A stretch of 64,000 bases of DNA from Catalinimonas alkaloidigena (GTDB lineage Bacteria > Bacteroidota > Bacteroidia > Cytophagales > Cyclobacteriaceae): positions 6,887,001 to 6,951,000 of the forward strand of contig NZ_JAQFIL010000001.1 in NCBI RefSeq assembly GCF_029504655.1, given 5' to 3'. The translations under genes were made by a program, and so were the position numbers. Positions 16,773 through 26,693 of the stretch are shown here, one piece after another. Below the pieces are notes generated by a model, which saw only the letters and a list, made by a program, of their open reading frames with translations, searched no databases and was not told where the DNA came from. The stretch's first letter is position 1. Each line of letters starts with the position of its first letter.

Positions 16773-19700
16773 TTAGTTCTTCTTTTTGCGCCTTTGTGCA
16801 TTATCCAGGGCTGTACTGTCTTTTTTCTCTTTATTCTCTTCTCCTTCATCACTCTCTTCTTTATCCTCCGGTTGGGGCGCTGATTGAAGCACCTGATCAT
16901 TGTTTGCGAAGAACTCGTCAAAGGCCTTCTGGTGCGTAAGCGAGATTCCCTGCTGCAGGTCTACATCATTGGTAAATATGTCCCGCTCACTTTCCTGGAA
17001 TATTCTAACATTTAAATTACCTCTGGCATCCAGGCGGTACAGCACTTCAAACTCACCATAAAATTCGTTACTGCCGCCACCCGCTGAGCTATTGGTGTTC
17101 AGGCTGGTCATACCCCCGGCACTAATGGTCAGCCGGTCATTAAAGAATTGTTTGGAAAGTGCTACATCCAGATCACGGTCGGCCAGGGCGGTATTCTGGG
17201 CCTGCAAATCATTAGACTCTATATTCATGTTGATCTGAACGCCTCCCAGATAATCTTCGCTCAGGCCGGTAAGCGTACTGGAAAGCAGGCGACTTACACT
17301 ATTATCTATATTCTGATTGACTGTGGTTAAGGTAGAGCCTCCCCCTGATCCAAAACCTCCTTCTACCGGTAAAAACCTATTGAGTACAATCAGGGAAAAT
17401 ACTTGTTTATATAGCTGTGTCTCATCCTGCTGCATTCGATCTACAATATTTTGTATCATGATTACGCTAGAGCCACTTGCGGTAAGTTCTGGAATCTCTA
17501 TATCAAAATTTAATTCGGGTTCGGCCAACTCTCCGCTGATATTCATCACCACATTGACCGGCTGTCTGGTCGTTACATATGACCCTCCACCTGAATCCAT
17601 TATTTCAGTTCTGATACCTGAAGATAGCAGACCTTCCAATGTAGTTTCAGCAGTATAGACAGCGGTAATGTCAAACCTTGCATTCGCTGGATCACCATTC
17701 CAGCTAAGGGTGCTGCCCTCTCTGATATTAAACTCTTTCTTGATGAACTGGGCAAAGGTAAGTACGTATTGACCGTTCTGGATGATATAGGTTCCCTGCA
17801 TGTTCATATCCCCTGTAGGACTCATATTTACATTTAAATCCGCCTCCCCCGAAACAGTAAGCATGTCTCCATTTACAGGATCTATCACAATGGTCAGTTG
17901 TGCCTCAGGACTAATATTAATATCTGTTGCTACACTCAAACCCGTAATCGCCACTGCCTGATTTCTGAGAGAATCTGATCTGCTGTTTACTTTCGTACTA
18001 TCTCTGTTTTCACTGGCTACCGGATCAGCCTCTTCAAATGCATTACGAGTCGCATCAATGAAATGGATATATTCGGCCATTGAGGCTTCTTCCGCTTCAT
18101 CTACCATCGCAATGGTCATGTCAGTGCCTTCATTGACTTCAGCATCTCCGGTGACTCTAAGGTCGTTGGACTCTCCCTGTATTTCCATACTGGCAGAGGC
18201 GACTGCTCTACCGTAGAAGCTTTCGTTTTGGTAGCTTTCACTGCTTACAAATAAAAAGTCATCTGTATTAAAAGTTAGATCCATGATCGGATTGGCAACA
18301 TTCGCAAAATTGATACTACCATCCAGAGTAGCCTCGGTACGGGCAGAATCAAGAATGGTAAACTCACTGAATAATAGTTCCTGCCCGTTAAACTCGAGCG
18401 TCTGATTATTAATATAGTACTGTGCTCCGGTGATGGTAGGAATAAGACTCACTTCATCAGCAAAAGTGAAATTGCCGGTAAGGGATGGGTCGCTGGGAGT
18501 TCCTTTAAGTTCCAGATCCGCTTTCAGTACGCCCTGTAAGTCTTCTACATACTCCTGCATGAAAGTCTGCCAGGGTTCTAGCTGAAACCGCTGCATATCG
18601 ATATCAAAATCAAAGTAACCGGAATCAAGACGATAGTTGCCCTCCATGACAAGTTCGTTTGTGCTTCCGCTAAGTCCCACTTCTATTTGAAGGGGCTCCT
18701 CTGTTTGTGGTGCAGCCAATCCTTTTCCGTTAGCATGTAGCTCCAAAGTGCCTACGGGCGTATCTCTTACTTTTAGATCATTGATGGTGAGCTGCGACTC
18801 CAGATCACCCTGCTTGAAAAGATTTTGAAATGAGGCCTGGGTGTTGAGTGTACCGTCGATCATAAAGTCGTCAAGGTCAATGCTGGCTAGTAACGGACCC
18901 AGTGCTAGCTGATCTATAATGAGTTGTAAATTGGTGTTTCCTTCCTGATTATTGGTGCTTACCTCAATCACCTGATTTTCCTGTTTAAGATAGAAACTAT
19001 CTATTTCAAGGTAATTTGCAGCATACAAAATCCGCGTGGAGGGAGATAGCTGCCAGGGCTTTTGCTCCAGCACCAGTTCCGATTCGTCCAGACTGATCGA
19101 AATAGTATCCTGTTTGCTGCTGAGTACTGTATTCAGATCGAGGCGATAGGGAGCGTCTTCGGCTCCTATTTTGAGGTTCATATCAACTTCGGTGGCAAAA
19201 AGGCGTTGTTTATCTTCTTGCAAAGAATCCTGAGCCACGCCTGAAAAATCACCTCGCAGCGCCACTTCGGGTATCGTAAGCCCGCCAAGTCTGATAAAAT
19301 CTGATTTAGTATTAAATTTTATTGCCTTTTCAGAAGTCTGTGCGGTAAGTAAAAGACTGTCTACACTATAATTTTCGTAGATGACATTGGGTGCATAGAA
19401 ACGGAAAGTAAGTTTCTTGCGGTCACTGTTAAAATAAGCATTTGCCTTGATGGGCTGAGCCACATTTAAGGACGGAGCAAAAGCTCTGGCCAGCACTGGT
19501 GTATCTTTAATCTCAAAATTGATAAACAGTTCCTGATTGGTCTCATCGGTATTGATCGTATCCACATCATTAAGCGGTGCCTGGTAGGCTGACATATAAT
19601 ATTGCCTGAAATCCTGTATCGCTTTGGGTAATCTTTCAAGGCTAAATTGACCGCTGATACCTGCATTTACATAATCCGAATAAAAGTTAATGGTACGGCT

Positions 19701-21806
19701 GCTACCTGTATTTTCTGCCACTAATACCAGCGAATCCAGGTTAAAGGTTTCCTCATCTTTGATGATGCTGGACTCTGTTACTTTAAATGAACCTACAATA
19801 TTGTCTACGGTATTTCCTTTGGCTTCAGCTCGCAGGCGGGTATTGTTGATAATAATGCTGTCCTGCAGCAGGTTGAGACGAAAAAGATTGAGGTTTTCAA
19901 TATTCATATCCAACGCATACTGACTCTCCTCACCCTTTAAACTGGCTTGTGCATCGGCGTGCATTTGCAAGAGGCTGTCAGCATAGTCAATGGTAGCCTG
20001 TATATCGTCATAGTTTTTTTGAGCATTTACTTTTAACCCTTCGTACTGATAACCTTTATAGCCTAGGTTTTTTACCAAAAGACTTGCATTCAAACTGCTA
20101 AAGCTGGTATCCTGACCATAAGATTGTACTGCATCGATATCAGCTGTCATAGTAAGATTACCATAGTCCTGGGCCACACTGTCCGGGTTGCCTAGAGCCA
20201 GCATCACTGCTTTGAGGTCCAGTTGGTTGGCATCAAGATTGGCGCTAATATTCGCATTACTCTCACTCACTTGATAACTTCCATCGGCCAGTAACCTTCC
20301 GATGCCCGTTTGCAGATTAAGGTTTCCTTTAATGTCTTCCAGTGTCCCTCTGGCCTGGGCGTTAAGCGAAAGCCTCTTTTGTTGTAGTGTATTGAAGTAT
20401 TGTGCCGTAGAATCATCCAACAGACTACTCAGGAAGGCATAATCTGTGGCGAACTCATTCAGATTAAAATCAAAATAGGGTGAGCCACTTACGGTAGAAT
20501 CTAAAGCACTTAAATCTCTAAAGGAGGCTTCTGCCAGTAAATTTGCTTTATCAGCCAGGCTGAGCTCCATCCTATCCATAACACCCTGGCCATCTTGCAT
20601 GTCTATTTGCCAGCTCAGCTCCGCATTCATTTCGCTTAAAGCAGGATATGCGCTGAGCGCATCCGAAAAATAGCTTACATCCTCTAAGCCCAAAATGGTA
20701 CTGTTCAAATCAGATTTCAGGCTGATACTGTTCATTAATTCGGCAGTGGTTTCTGCCAGCCGCATGCTATAGTCTATGCTACCATTCAGCTCAGAATGTC
20801 CGGTACGCAATTCATTTAAAGTAAGCGCTATAGAGGGCATGTTCATGTTTACCTGTGCTGCCAGCTCCTGTAGCTGGAAGCCACTGTTACTCTCTACAAA
20901 AGCTAATAGTGGCAGATCCAATGAAACTGTCTTGGCCCCTACCTCTACATTTTCTACTTCCAGTTGAATGTCAGTCAGCGCCAGGTTTTCAAAATTCATC
21001 TGCTGGCTGGTATCCTGATTTACCTGCCCCACCTGATAGCCAATCTCACTGTTGGCGATTAGGATTTCATCCAGCGCGAAAGTAAAACCGCTGGGATTGA
21101 TCACATTACTATCTGTGGTATCTGTTTCTTGCTGCTGTGCGGGCGCTGCTGTAGTAGTATCCGGCGAGGCAGGCACTTGCATACTAAATGCCAAACCATC
21201 AATATCCAGTTCACTGGCACTGATCAGCTGTTCATCCAGCGAAATCTTATCAAAGAGCAGGTTAAGCTTGTTTAGCGCCAGGTTCATGACTGTGCTATCT
21301 GCCTCGTAGTCAAAGCGAATACCGCTCAGCAGAAGCTCATTGGCCTGAAAGCTCCAGGAGGAGGAAGTCGTATCCTGCTGCGTCTGGGTAGTGGTATCGG
21401 AGGCAAAAGCTTCAGGGATAAACTCAAAATTCAGTGAGTCTGTACCTTTCTTTTGGTATAGGTTGATATAGGTATTAGCGATGATCACATGATCAATGCT
21501 GATGGTTTTGCTTACCGCTGCCCAGGGATCAAAGGCTACATCCAGCTTACCACTATACAATAATGTATCGCCCTGCTGATCTTCTACATACACTTCTTCC
21601 AGTACGATCTGGTCCAGAAAGTCTATGTCTATGCCTCCCAGGCTGACTTTGGTATTCAGCATATTAGAAACCTTATCTTCTACCAGGCCGGTAAGATAAG
21701 ACTGTACTGCCGGGGTGCGAAAGGCTATATACACAATCAGCCATAGTATGAGAAGTGTACCGAATATATATAATATCCGCTGCGCCCACTTGGGCAGTTG
21801 TGACAT
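16773..21806 (-). CDS. Translocation/assembly module TamB (AsmA-like/DUF490 bridge protein)
   Basis: 1677 residues. One N-terminal membrane anchor (about 9-30, ILYIFGTLLILWLIVYIAF) is followed by a very long periplasmic beta-rich region of repeated 'L-x-Dxxx' strands, and by a DUF490 domain in the last 400 residues (SLTHQ, TEIMDSGG, VNVVMNISGELAEPELNFDIEIPE). Such proteins form a hydrophobic-groove bridge for phospholipid transport or outer-membrane protein assembly. The tail after the DUF490 domain is acidic and charged (PEDKEESDEGEENKEKKDS). No TamA/BamA-like gene is adjacent. Confidence 0.9.
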   Translation of the reverse strand: MSQLPKWAQRILYIFGTLLILWLIVYIAFRTPAVQSYLTGLVEDKVSNMLNTKVSLGGIDIDFLDQIVLEEVYVEDQQGDTLLYSGKLDVAFDPWAAVSKTISIDHVIIANTYINLYQKKGTDSLNFEFIPEAFASDTTTQTQQDTTSSSWSFQANELLLSGIRFDYEADSTVMNLALNKLNLLFDKISLDEQLISASELDIDGLAFSMQVPASPDTTTAAPAQQQETDTTDSNVINPSGFTFALDEILIANSEIGYQVGQVNQDTSQQMNFENLALTDIQLEVENVEVGAKTVSLDLPLLAFVESNSGFQLQELAAQVNMNMPSIALTLNELRTGHSELNGSIDYSMRLAETTAELMNSISLKSDLNSTILGLEDVSYFSDALSAYPALSEMNAELSWQIDMQDGQGVMDRMELSLADKANLLAEASFRDLSALDSTVSGSPYFDFNLNEFATDYAFLSSLLDDSTAQYFNTLQQKRLSLNAQARGTLEDIKGNLNLQTGIGRLLADGSYQVSESNANISANLDANQLDLKAVMLALGNPDSVAQDYGNLTMTADIDAVQSYGQDTSFSSLNASLLVKNLGYKGYQYEGLKVNAQKNYDDIQATIDYADSLLQMHADAQASLKGEESQYALDMNIENLNLFRLNLLQDSIIINNTRLRAEAKGNTVDNIVGSFKVTESSIIKDEETFNLDSLVLVAENTGSSRTINFYSDYVNAGISGQFSLERLPKAIQDFRQYYMSAYQAPLNDVDTINTDETNQELFINFEIKDTPVLARAFAPSLNVAQPIKANAYFNSDRKKLTFRFYAPNVIYENYSVDSLLLTAQTSEKAIKFNTKSDFIRLGGLTIPEVALRGDFSGVAQDSLQEDKQRLFATEVDMNLKIGAEDAPYRLDLNTVLSSKQDTISISLDESELVLEQKPWQLSPSTRILYAANYLEIDSFYLKQENQVIEVSTNNQEGNTNLQLIIDQLALGPLLASIDLDDFMIDGTLNTQASFQNLFKQGDLESQLTINDLKVRDTPVGTLELHANGKGLAAPQTEEPLQIEVGLSGSTNELVMEGNYRLDSGYFDFDIDMQRFQLEPWQTFMQEYVEDLQGVLKADLELKGTPSDPSLTGNFTFADEVSLIPTITGAQYYINNQTLEFNGQELLFSEFTILDSARTEATLDGSINFANVANPIMDLTFNTDDFLFVSSESYQNESFYGRAVASASMEIQGESNDLRVTGDAEVNEGTDMTIAMVDEAEEASMAEYIHFIDATRNAFEEADPVASENRDSTKVNSRSDSLRNQAVAITGLSVATDINISPEAQLTIVIDPVNGDMLTVSGEADLNVNMSPTGDMNMQGTYIIQNGQYVLTFAQFIKKEFNIREGSTLSWNGDPANARFDITAVYTAETTLEGLLSSGIRTEIMDSGGGSYVTTRQPVNVVMNISGELAEPELNFDIEIPELTASGSSVIMIQNIVDRMQQDETQLYKQVFSLIVLNRFLPVEGGFGSGGGSTLTTVNQNIDNSVSRLLSSTLTGLSEDYLGGVQINMNIESNDLQAQNTALADRDLDVALSKQFFNDRLTISAGGMTSLNTNSSAGGGSNEFYGEFEVLYRLDARGNLNVRIFQESERDIFTNDVDLQQGISLTHQKAFDEFFANNDQVLQSAPQPEDKEESDEGEENKEKKDSTALDNAQRRKKKN

Positions 21807-22030
21807 ATGTTCTTTAGGAGAGTTAATAGCTAGTAATTATTTTGTCAAAAAATGAGTTATGCTAAAAAATTGCTATCAAATACACATATAACAATTAATG
21901 TAGCCATTATTGTTATGCTTTATTAAGCTTGATGCAAACAAATATGCCTTAACTGCATAATTTTTTTAATTTGCGGTATCATAAGCTTAGTTTTCTAACG
22001 TGCATATAGTGAAAGATTATACATTAGACC

Positions 22031-22927
22031 ATGAACAATAAGGAAGAATTACGAAAGTTGCTCAAAAAACTTCGCAAGTACGAGATATCTATTCGCAAAG
22101 CGATCACAACACAGATGCAGGGCGACTTTCACTCCGTATTTAAAGGCTCAGGCATTACTTTTGACGATGTACGTGAATATCAATACGGTGATGATATCCG
22201 TAGCATAGACTGGAATGCCACAGCAAAAGGTCATAGTGTATATGTAAAGACATATAAAGAAGAACGTGAGCAAATTGTTTATATGATGCTGGATGTAAGT
22301 GCTTCTCAGGAGATTGGCGATCCGGGACATCAAAAAGTAGACATCGGCAAAGAAATATGCGGGGTTTTGGCCCTTTCAGCCATCAAGGAATCCAGTCAGG
22401 TAGGTTTACTCTGCTTCTCTGACCAGAAAGAGGCTTTTGTAAAACCTAATAAAGGTGATAAACATGCTTACCAGATCATCACTAAGCTTTACAGCACCCA
22501 GCCGGTTTCTACCAAAACCAACTTAAATGCCGGTATTCATTATCTGCTGAATATTGTGAAGAGGCGCAGCATTATTATTCTCGTTTCGGACTTTATTGAC
22601 GAAGACTATATCGGTAATTTAAAAGCACTGGCCCGTAAGCATGACCTTATTGTAGTACATTTATCGGACAAGCGAGAGACACAGCTCCCCAGTTTAGGCA
22701 TTATTCCGGTGTATGACAAAGAAAGTAAAAAGACCATCTGGGTAAACTCTTCATCCTCTTACTTCCAGAGCAAAGTGAACAGCACCTATTCGGGCACAAG
22801 GCAAAGCCTGGAAGATTTTTGTCGCAAACATCAGGCAGATTACCTGTCAATCGCTACCGAAGAGGATTACATACCCAAGCTTATCAATCTGTTCAGGGTG
22901 AGAAATAAGGTCAGGAAAAGTGCGTAA
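22031..22927 (+). CDS. DUF58 domain protein (VWA-like, Bat locus)
   Basis: 298 residues with the DUF58 signature FDDVREYQYGDDIRSIDWNATAKGHSVYVKTYKEEREQ, then a VWA-like fold with the MIDAS-like DVSASQEIG. In Bacteroidota this gene usually follows a MoxR AAA+ ATPase in the 'bat' aerotolerance-type cluster. Here no moxR gene lies directly upstream (TamB is divergent), so the operon starts with this gene. It leads a three-gene unit with overlapping or near-touching coding regions. Confidence 0.9.
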   Translation: MNNKEELRKLLKKLRKYEISIRKAITTQMQGDFHSVFKGSGITFDDVREYQYGDDIRSIDWNATAKGHSVYVKTYKEEREQIVYMMLDVSASQEIGDPGHQKVDIGKEICGVLALSAIKESSQVGLLCFSDQKEAFVKPNKGDKHAYQIITKLYSTQPVSTKTNLNAGIHYLLNIVKRRSIIILVSDFIDEDYIGNLKALARKHDLIVVHLSDKRETQLPSLGIIPVYDKESKKTIWVNSSSSYFQSKVNSTYSGTRQSLEDFCRKHQADYLSIATEEDYIPKLINLFRVRNKVRKSA

Positions 22928-22928
22928 C

Positions 22929-23852
22929 ATGGAGCAAAGCATGAAGAAGGTCTTATTTACCTTAGTAGGGTTATGTTTTTTGAGCAGCACTATGCTATGG
23001 GCTCAGGAACTGAAGCCCCAGGGCTATTTTGACCGTGATACGCTTAAGGTGGGCGAGCCGTTGATATATACACTTACTTTTCGCTATCCCAAAAATCTGG
23101 AAGTTGTATTTCCGGGAGAGGCTGATCAATATGCCCCTTTTGAGTACCTGGACCGGACTTTCGCGCCTACTTATTCGGATAGCGTATACAGCTATGACAG
23201 TGTGGCTTATCAGTTGACTACTTTTGAGATTGATAGCATACAGAGCCTGGCACTACCTGTCTATGTGATCAATACCAATCAGGAGGGAGAGGCAGATAGC
23301 ACTACCATTTATGCTTCTATTGATTCTATTTACCTGGACCGGCTGATCAAACAGATGCCCGATAGCCTGGCTTTAAAACAAAATACATCTTTTCGTGATG
23401 TAGCACTACAGTTTAACTATCCTTATCTGCTGGTAGCTCTTGCTACACTCCTCCTGATTGCTGTATTGGTGTATGTGATCTTTGGTAAGCAAATACGCCG
23501 ACAGTGGAAGTTGTATCAGCTCAAAAAGAATCAGAAAAAATTTCAGGAACAATTTGCCAAGGCGTTGGAAGCTCTACGAAAGTCACCTAACAAAAGACGC
23601 TCGGAGTCTACGCTACTGGTATGGAAGCAGTATATGGAAAGACTGGACCAGATGCCTTATACCAAGTTGACGACCAAAGAGATTGTAAACTCTCCGGCCG
23701 GAGAACCTTTACAGCAGGACCTGAAAGCCATTGACCGTAGTATCTATGGCAGGCATGCTAATGGCGAACTTATTCGTTATTTTGAGCATTTAGAACAGCA
23801 TACAAATCATCGTTTTAAACAAAAGATAGAGGAGATAAAAAATGCCGATTGA
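22929..23852 (+). CDS. BatD-like / DUF4381-like exported membrane protein
   Basis: About 307 residues from the ATG at 22929 (a GTG at 22920 overlapping the DUF58 stop is possible). It has a signal peptide ending MLWAQ, an Ig-like extracytoplasmic beta domain (KPQGYFDRDTLKVGEPLIYTLTF...), one membrane helix near 170-190 (LVALATLLLIAVLVYVIFG) and a cytoplasmic helical part. This layout fits the BatD/DUF4381-type partner seen between DUF58 and BatA genes. It overlaps the next gene by 11 bases. Confidence 0.7.
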   Translation: MEQSMKKVLFTLVGLCFLSSTMLWAQELKPQGYFDRDTLKVGEPLIYTLTFRYPKNLEVVFPGEADQYAPFEYLDRTFAPTYSDSVYSYDSVAYQLTTFEIDSIQSLALPVYVINTNQEGEADSTTIYASIDSIYLDRLIKQMPDSLALKQNTSFRDVALQFNYPYLLVALATLLLIAVLVYVIFGKQIRRQWKLYQLKKNQKKFQEQFAKALEALRKSPNKRRSESTLLVWKQYMERLDQMPYTKLTTKEIVNSPAGEPLQQDLKAIDRSIYGRHANGELIRYFEHLEQHTNHRFKQKIEEIKNAD

Positions 23853-24915
23853 AAGCGAAAGTTGGTTTTCTCTGGACTGGTTCCAGGCTGCTGTATTCTC
23901 AAACTTTGAGTATCAGCATCCGTTTTTTCTGTACCTGCTCCCCCTTATTCCACTGTTCTTTATTGTTCGCTGGCTGGTGGGGCTACGCTCCAAGCAAAAG
24001 CTTCCCATCGCGTTTCCTAAAAGTGCCATTAAGCAAAGCCCTATCACCTATCTGCGTCTGATTCCTAATTTGCTGATTGCCATTGTAAGTGCTTTATTGC
24101 TGTTGGCCCTGTCTCGTCCGCAAAAATCCGATGAGCAGGTAGAGCAATGGAGCGAAGGCATTGACATTATGCTGGTAATTGATATTTCAGAGTCTATGCG
24201 CATTGAAGATTTCAGACCTAATCGTTTGCAGGCGGCTAAAGACGTGGCCCGTGACTTTATTGCCGGCAGAATGCAGGACCGCATCGGGCTGGTCGTTTTT
24301 TCCGGTGACGCCTACTCGCTTTCTCCCCTTACTACCGACTATGATCTGCTGTATAAATTTATAGAAGACATAGACTTCAGCCTGATTGAAAGCCGGGGAA
24401 CCGCTATTGGCAGTGCCTTAGCTGTAGCTACCAACCGTATGCGTGACGCGGAAGAAGGCGAGGAAGGGCCCGAGCGCCAGGGTGAGGCTTCCCGAGTAAT
24501 GGTACTTTTGAGTGATGGTGACAACACTGCCGGTAACCTGGACCCGATTACTGCTGCTGAGCTGGCGCACGCTTACGATATCAAAATTTACTCTATTGCC
24601 ATCGGCAAAGAAGGTAAAGTACCTTTTGGCAAAGACTTTTTTGGCAACACCCGCTATGTAGAAAACTCGCTGGATGAGACCACCCTCAGAGAAATTGCCA
24701 AGATCGGTGAAGGCCAGTTTTACAGAGTATCCAATAAAGAAGCGTTGGAAGAAGTATTCAGGATGATTGATGAATACGAAAAGGCGGAGATCAAAGAAAC
24801 CCGCTATAAAGACACCACCGACTTTTACTGGATTTATCTATCCTGGGCCATCGGTTTCTTCCTGCTCTGGCTCATCCTCAAATCCACTTTTGTGAGTAAC
24901 GTGCTGACGGATTAA
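23842..24915 (+). CDS. VWA-domain membrane protein, BatA-like
   Basis: 357 residues: two N-terminal membrane helices (about 30-45 and 75-92), a VWA domain with an intact MIDAS (VIDISESM, then ...SDGDNTAG) and a final membrane helix (about 330-350). The order helix-helix-VWA-helix is that of BatA. Bat proteins were linked to aerotolerance and to chaperone-like MoxR functions; the exact role is unknown. The operon ends here without the usual batB/batC. Confidence 0.9.
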   Translation: MPIESESWFSLDWFQAAVFSNFEYQHPFFLYLLPLIPLFFIVRWLVGLRSKQKLPIAFPKSAIKQSPITYLRLIPNLLIAIVSALLLLALSRPQKSDEQVEQWSEGIDIMLVIDISESMRIEDFRPNRLQAAKDVARDFIAGRMQDRIGLVVFSGDAYSLSPLTTDYDLLYKFIEDIDFSLIESRGTAIGSALAVATNRMRDAEEGEEGPERQGEASRVMVLLSDGDNTAGNLDPITAAELAHAYDIKIYSIAIGKEGKVPFGKDFFGNTRYVENSLDETTLREIAKIGEGQFYRVSNKEALEEVFRMIDEYEKAEIKETRYKDTTDFYWIYLSWAIGFFLLWLILKSTFVSNVLTD

Positions 24916-25090
24916 GCTTGGTTTCAACTCACTTTTTGGCGCGCATCTTCCTGCCGAGGCTGAGTGGTAGGTAGCATGATGCGTGCTGAAAGCGCAGCTG
25001 GAAAGTACTGCTTTACCCATATTATAGCTTCAAGCTACAAATACAGCTATTCACTCCTTTGCAACAAAAGGAAATTATTATCTTTGTTCT

Positions 25091-25330
25091 ATGCCAACCG
25101 TATTATCTATAGATGGCTTTAGGTTTTATTTTTATTCAGATGAAGGTAATGAACCAGCCCATATCCATATCAAGAAAGCAAATGGTCGGGGCAAATGGTG
25201 GTTGGAGCCAAATTTAGAAGAAGAATATGCCTATGAATTTACATTACAAGAACGTAGGCAGATCAAACGTCTGATTAATCAGCATTATGAATATCTAAAA
25301 ACACAATGGTATGAATACTTCCAAAGATAA
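25091..25330 (+). CDS. DUF4160 domain protein
   Basis: A 79-residue protein with the family core FRFYFYSDEGNEPAHIHIKKANGRGKWWLEPN. DUF4160 genes are nearly always followed by a DUF2442 gene, as here, with a 20-base overlap. The pair is sometimes predicted to be toxin-antitoxin-like, but no activity has been settled to my knowledge. Confidence 0.88.
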   Translation: MPTVLSIDGFRFYFYSDEGNEPAHIHIKKANGRGKWWLEPNLEEEYAYEFTLQERRQIKRLINQHYEYLKTQWYEYFQR

Positions 25331-25631
25331 AATAGAAAACAAGCGAGCCAGTGATCCGATAGACCAGCTTATTTTTGAAGGAGGTTTGCGCATGAAAAAA
25401 ATATGGTTCGATCAGGACCTGGACTTGATTATCGTTTTATTGAATAACAAAAAGATACTCAAACGCCCTTTATCAGATTTTAAACAATTAGCCGATGCAA
25501 CAGAGCAGCAGCTAAACCAGTTTGATAATGATGGTATAGGTATCTACTGGCCTGATTTAGACGAAGACCTAAGTTTGCGAGGCTTTTTAAAGTACGAGCT
25601 TGCAAAAATGGATACACCCCTAGTGGCTTAA
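25311..25631 (+). CDS. DUF2442 domain protein
   Basis: 106 residues. The core IWFDQDLDLIIVLLNNKKILKRPLSDFKQLADAT and the conserved GIYWPDLDEDLSLRGFL match DUF2442. It overlaps the DUF4160 gene by 20 bases, so translation is likely coupled. A downstream ATG (MKKIW, residue 28) would give a form closer to the common family length, so the start is uncertain. Confidence 0.85.
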   Translation: MNTSKDKIENKRASDPIDQLIFEGGLRMKKIWFDQDLDLIIVLLNNKKILKRPLSDFKQLADATEQQLNQFDNDGIGIYWPDLDEDLSLRGFLKYELAKMDTPLVA

Positions 25632-25755
25632 ATATTCCTGCTTACACCAACTGTTACGTATCTTCTAACCAAGGCTCTATTTTACATGATTCATGGCGAT
25701 AGCATAACATATCAACTATCCAAGCTTTATGAGTATGGTTAGCCACTTTAGTTAA

Positions 25756-26679
25756 CTATGAAACCACCTGCTCTGTAGAAATTCCTTTCTTCACCTTTGA
25801 CAGTCCCCAGGCGAGCGCAAGACCGGAAATGATGTCCCAGATGCCCCACCATCCGGCAATGATGGCCATGCCTCCCACTCCATCAAAGAAATTAAAGATA
25901 AGCACCAAAGCAATGCCCGAATTCTGGATGCCGGTTTCAAGGGTAATCGCTTTTTTATCGGGCAGCGACAAACCAAAAAGCTGGCCCAGACTATAACCAC
26001 CGCCATAAGCCAACGCATTGTGCAGCAGTACGATCATCACGATGAAATGGATGTACTCCAGAAAGATATTAAAGTTGGCAGCAAATGCTCCTATGATAAA
26101 AGCGCCAAAAATAACGATTGATATTATGCGAATAGGTCGGCGGATTTTAGCTGTTAGCTTAGGAAAATAATGATTGAAAAGCATGCCCAGGAGCAGTGGG
26201 ACCCCCACGATGAGCAGTATGGTTTCCAGCATGTCCGAAAAGCTGATGCTGATTTGGGGTAGAGATACTCCACTACTCAGATACAGATTTCCCCAAAGCG
26301 CAAAATTAGCAGGAGTGGCAACTACTGCCGCTAAAGTAGCAATGGCGGTGAGGCTTACCGACAAAGCTCCATTCCCCCCTGCCATCACGGACAGCATATT
26401 GGAAAGATTGCCTCCTGAACAGCAGGCTACGAGTATCATACCTAAAGCGACGCTGGGTATGGGATTGCTTAATAAGACCAGAACATAAGTTAGCAGGGGT
26501 AAAATCAGAAACTGGGCTACTAAGCCAATAATTAAACTTTTGGGCTTCTGCCATAAGTTTTTGAAATCAGCCACTGTTAATTCTATCGCTACCCCAAACA
26601 TCACCAAACCCATGCAGATATTGAGCAGCAGTAAGCTATCCTGATTAAAATTTAGCTGTATCTCATCAAGTATTTCCAT
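25756..26679 (-). CDS. Bile acid:sodium symporter (BASS) family transporter
   Basis: 307 residues and about nine to ten hydrophobic helices. The family's ACCSGGNLSNMLSVMAGGNGALSVSLTAIAT crossing motif and the TGIQNSGIAL region (the equivalent of ExGxQN) are present; both are sodium-site elements of the ASBT fold. Bacterial members move bile acids, pantothenate, keto acids or other organic anions, so the substrate is unknown. Next to a DUF429 gene on the same strand, 14 bases away. Confidence 0.88.
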   Translation of the reverse strand: MEILDEIQLNFNQDSLLLLNICMGLVMFGVAIELTVADFKNLWQKPKSLIIGLVAQFLILPLLTYVLVLLSNPIPSVALGMILVACCSGGNLSNMLSVMAGGNGALSVSLTAIATLAAVVATPANFALWGNLYLSSGVSLPQISISFSDMLETILLIVGVPLLLGMLFNHYFPKLTAKIRRPIRIISIVIFGAFIIGAFAANFNIFLEYIHFIVMIVLLHNALAYGGGYSLGQLFGLSLPDKKAITLETGIQNSGIALVLIFNFFDGVGGMAIIAGWWGIWDIISGLALAWGLSKVKKGISTEQVVS

Positions 26680-26693
26680 GCTAGACAGTCCTG

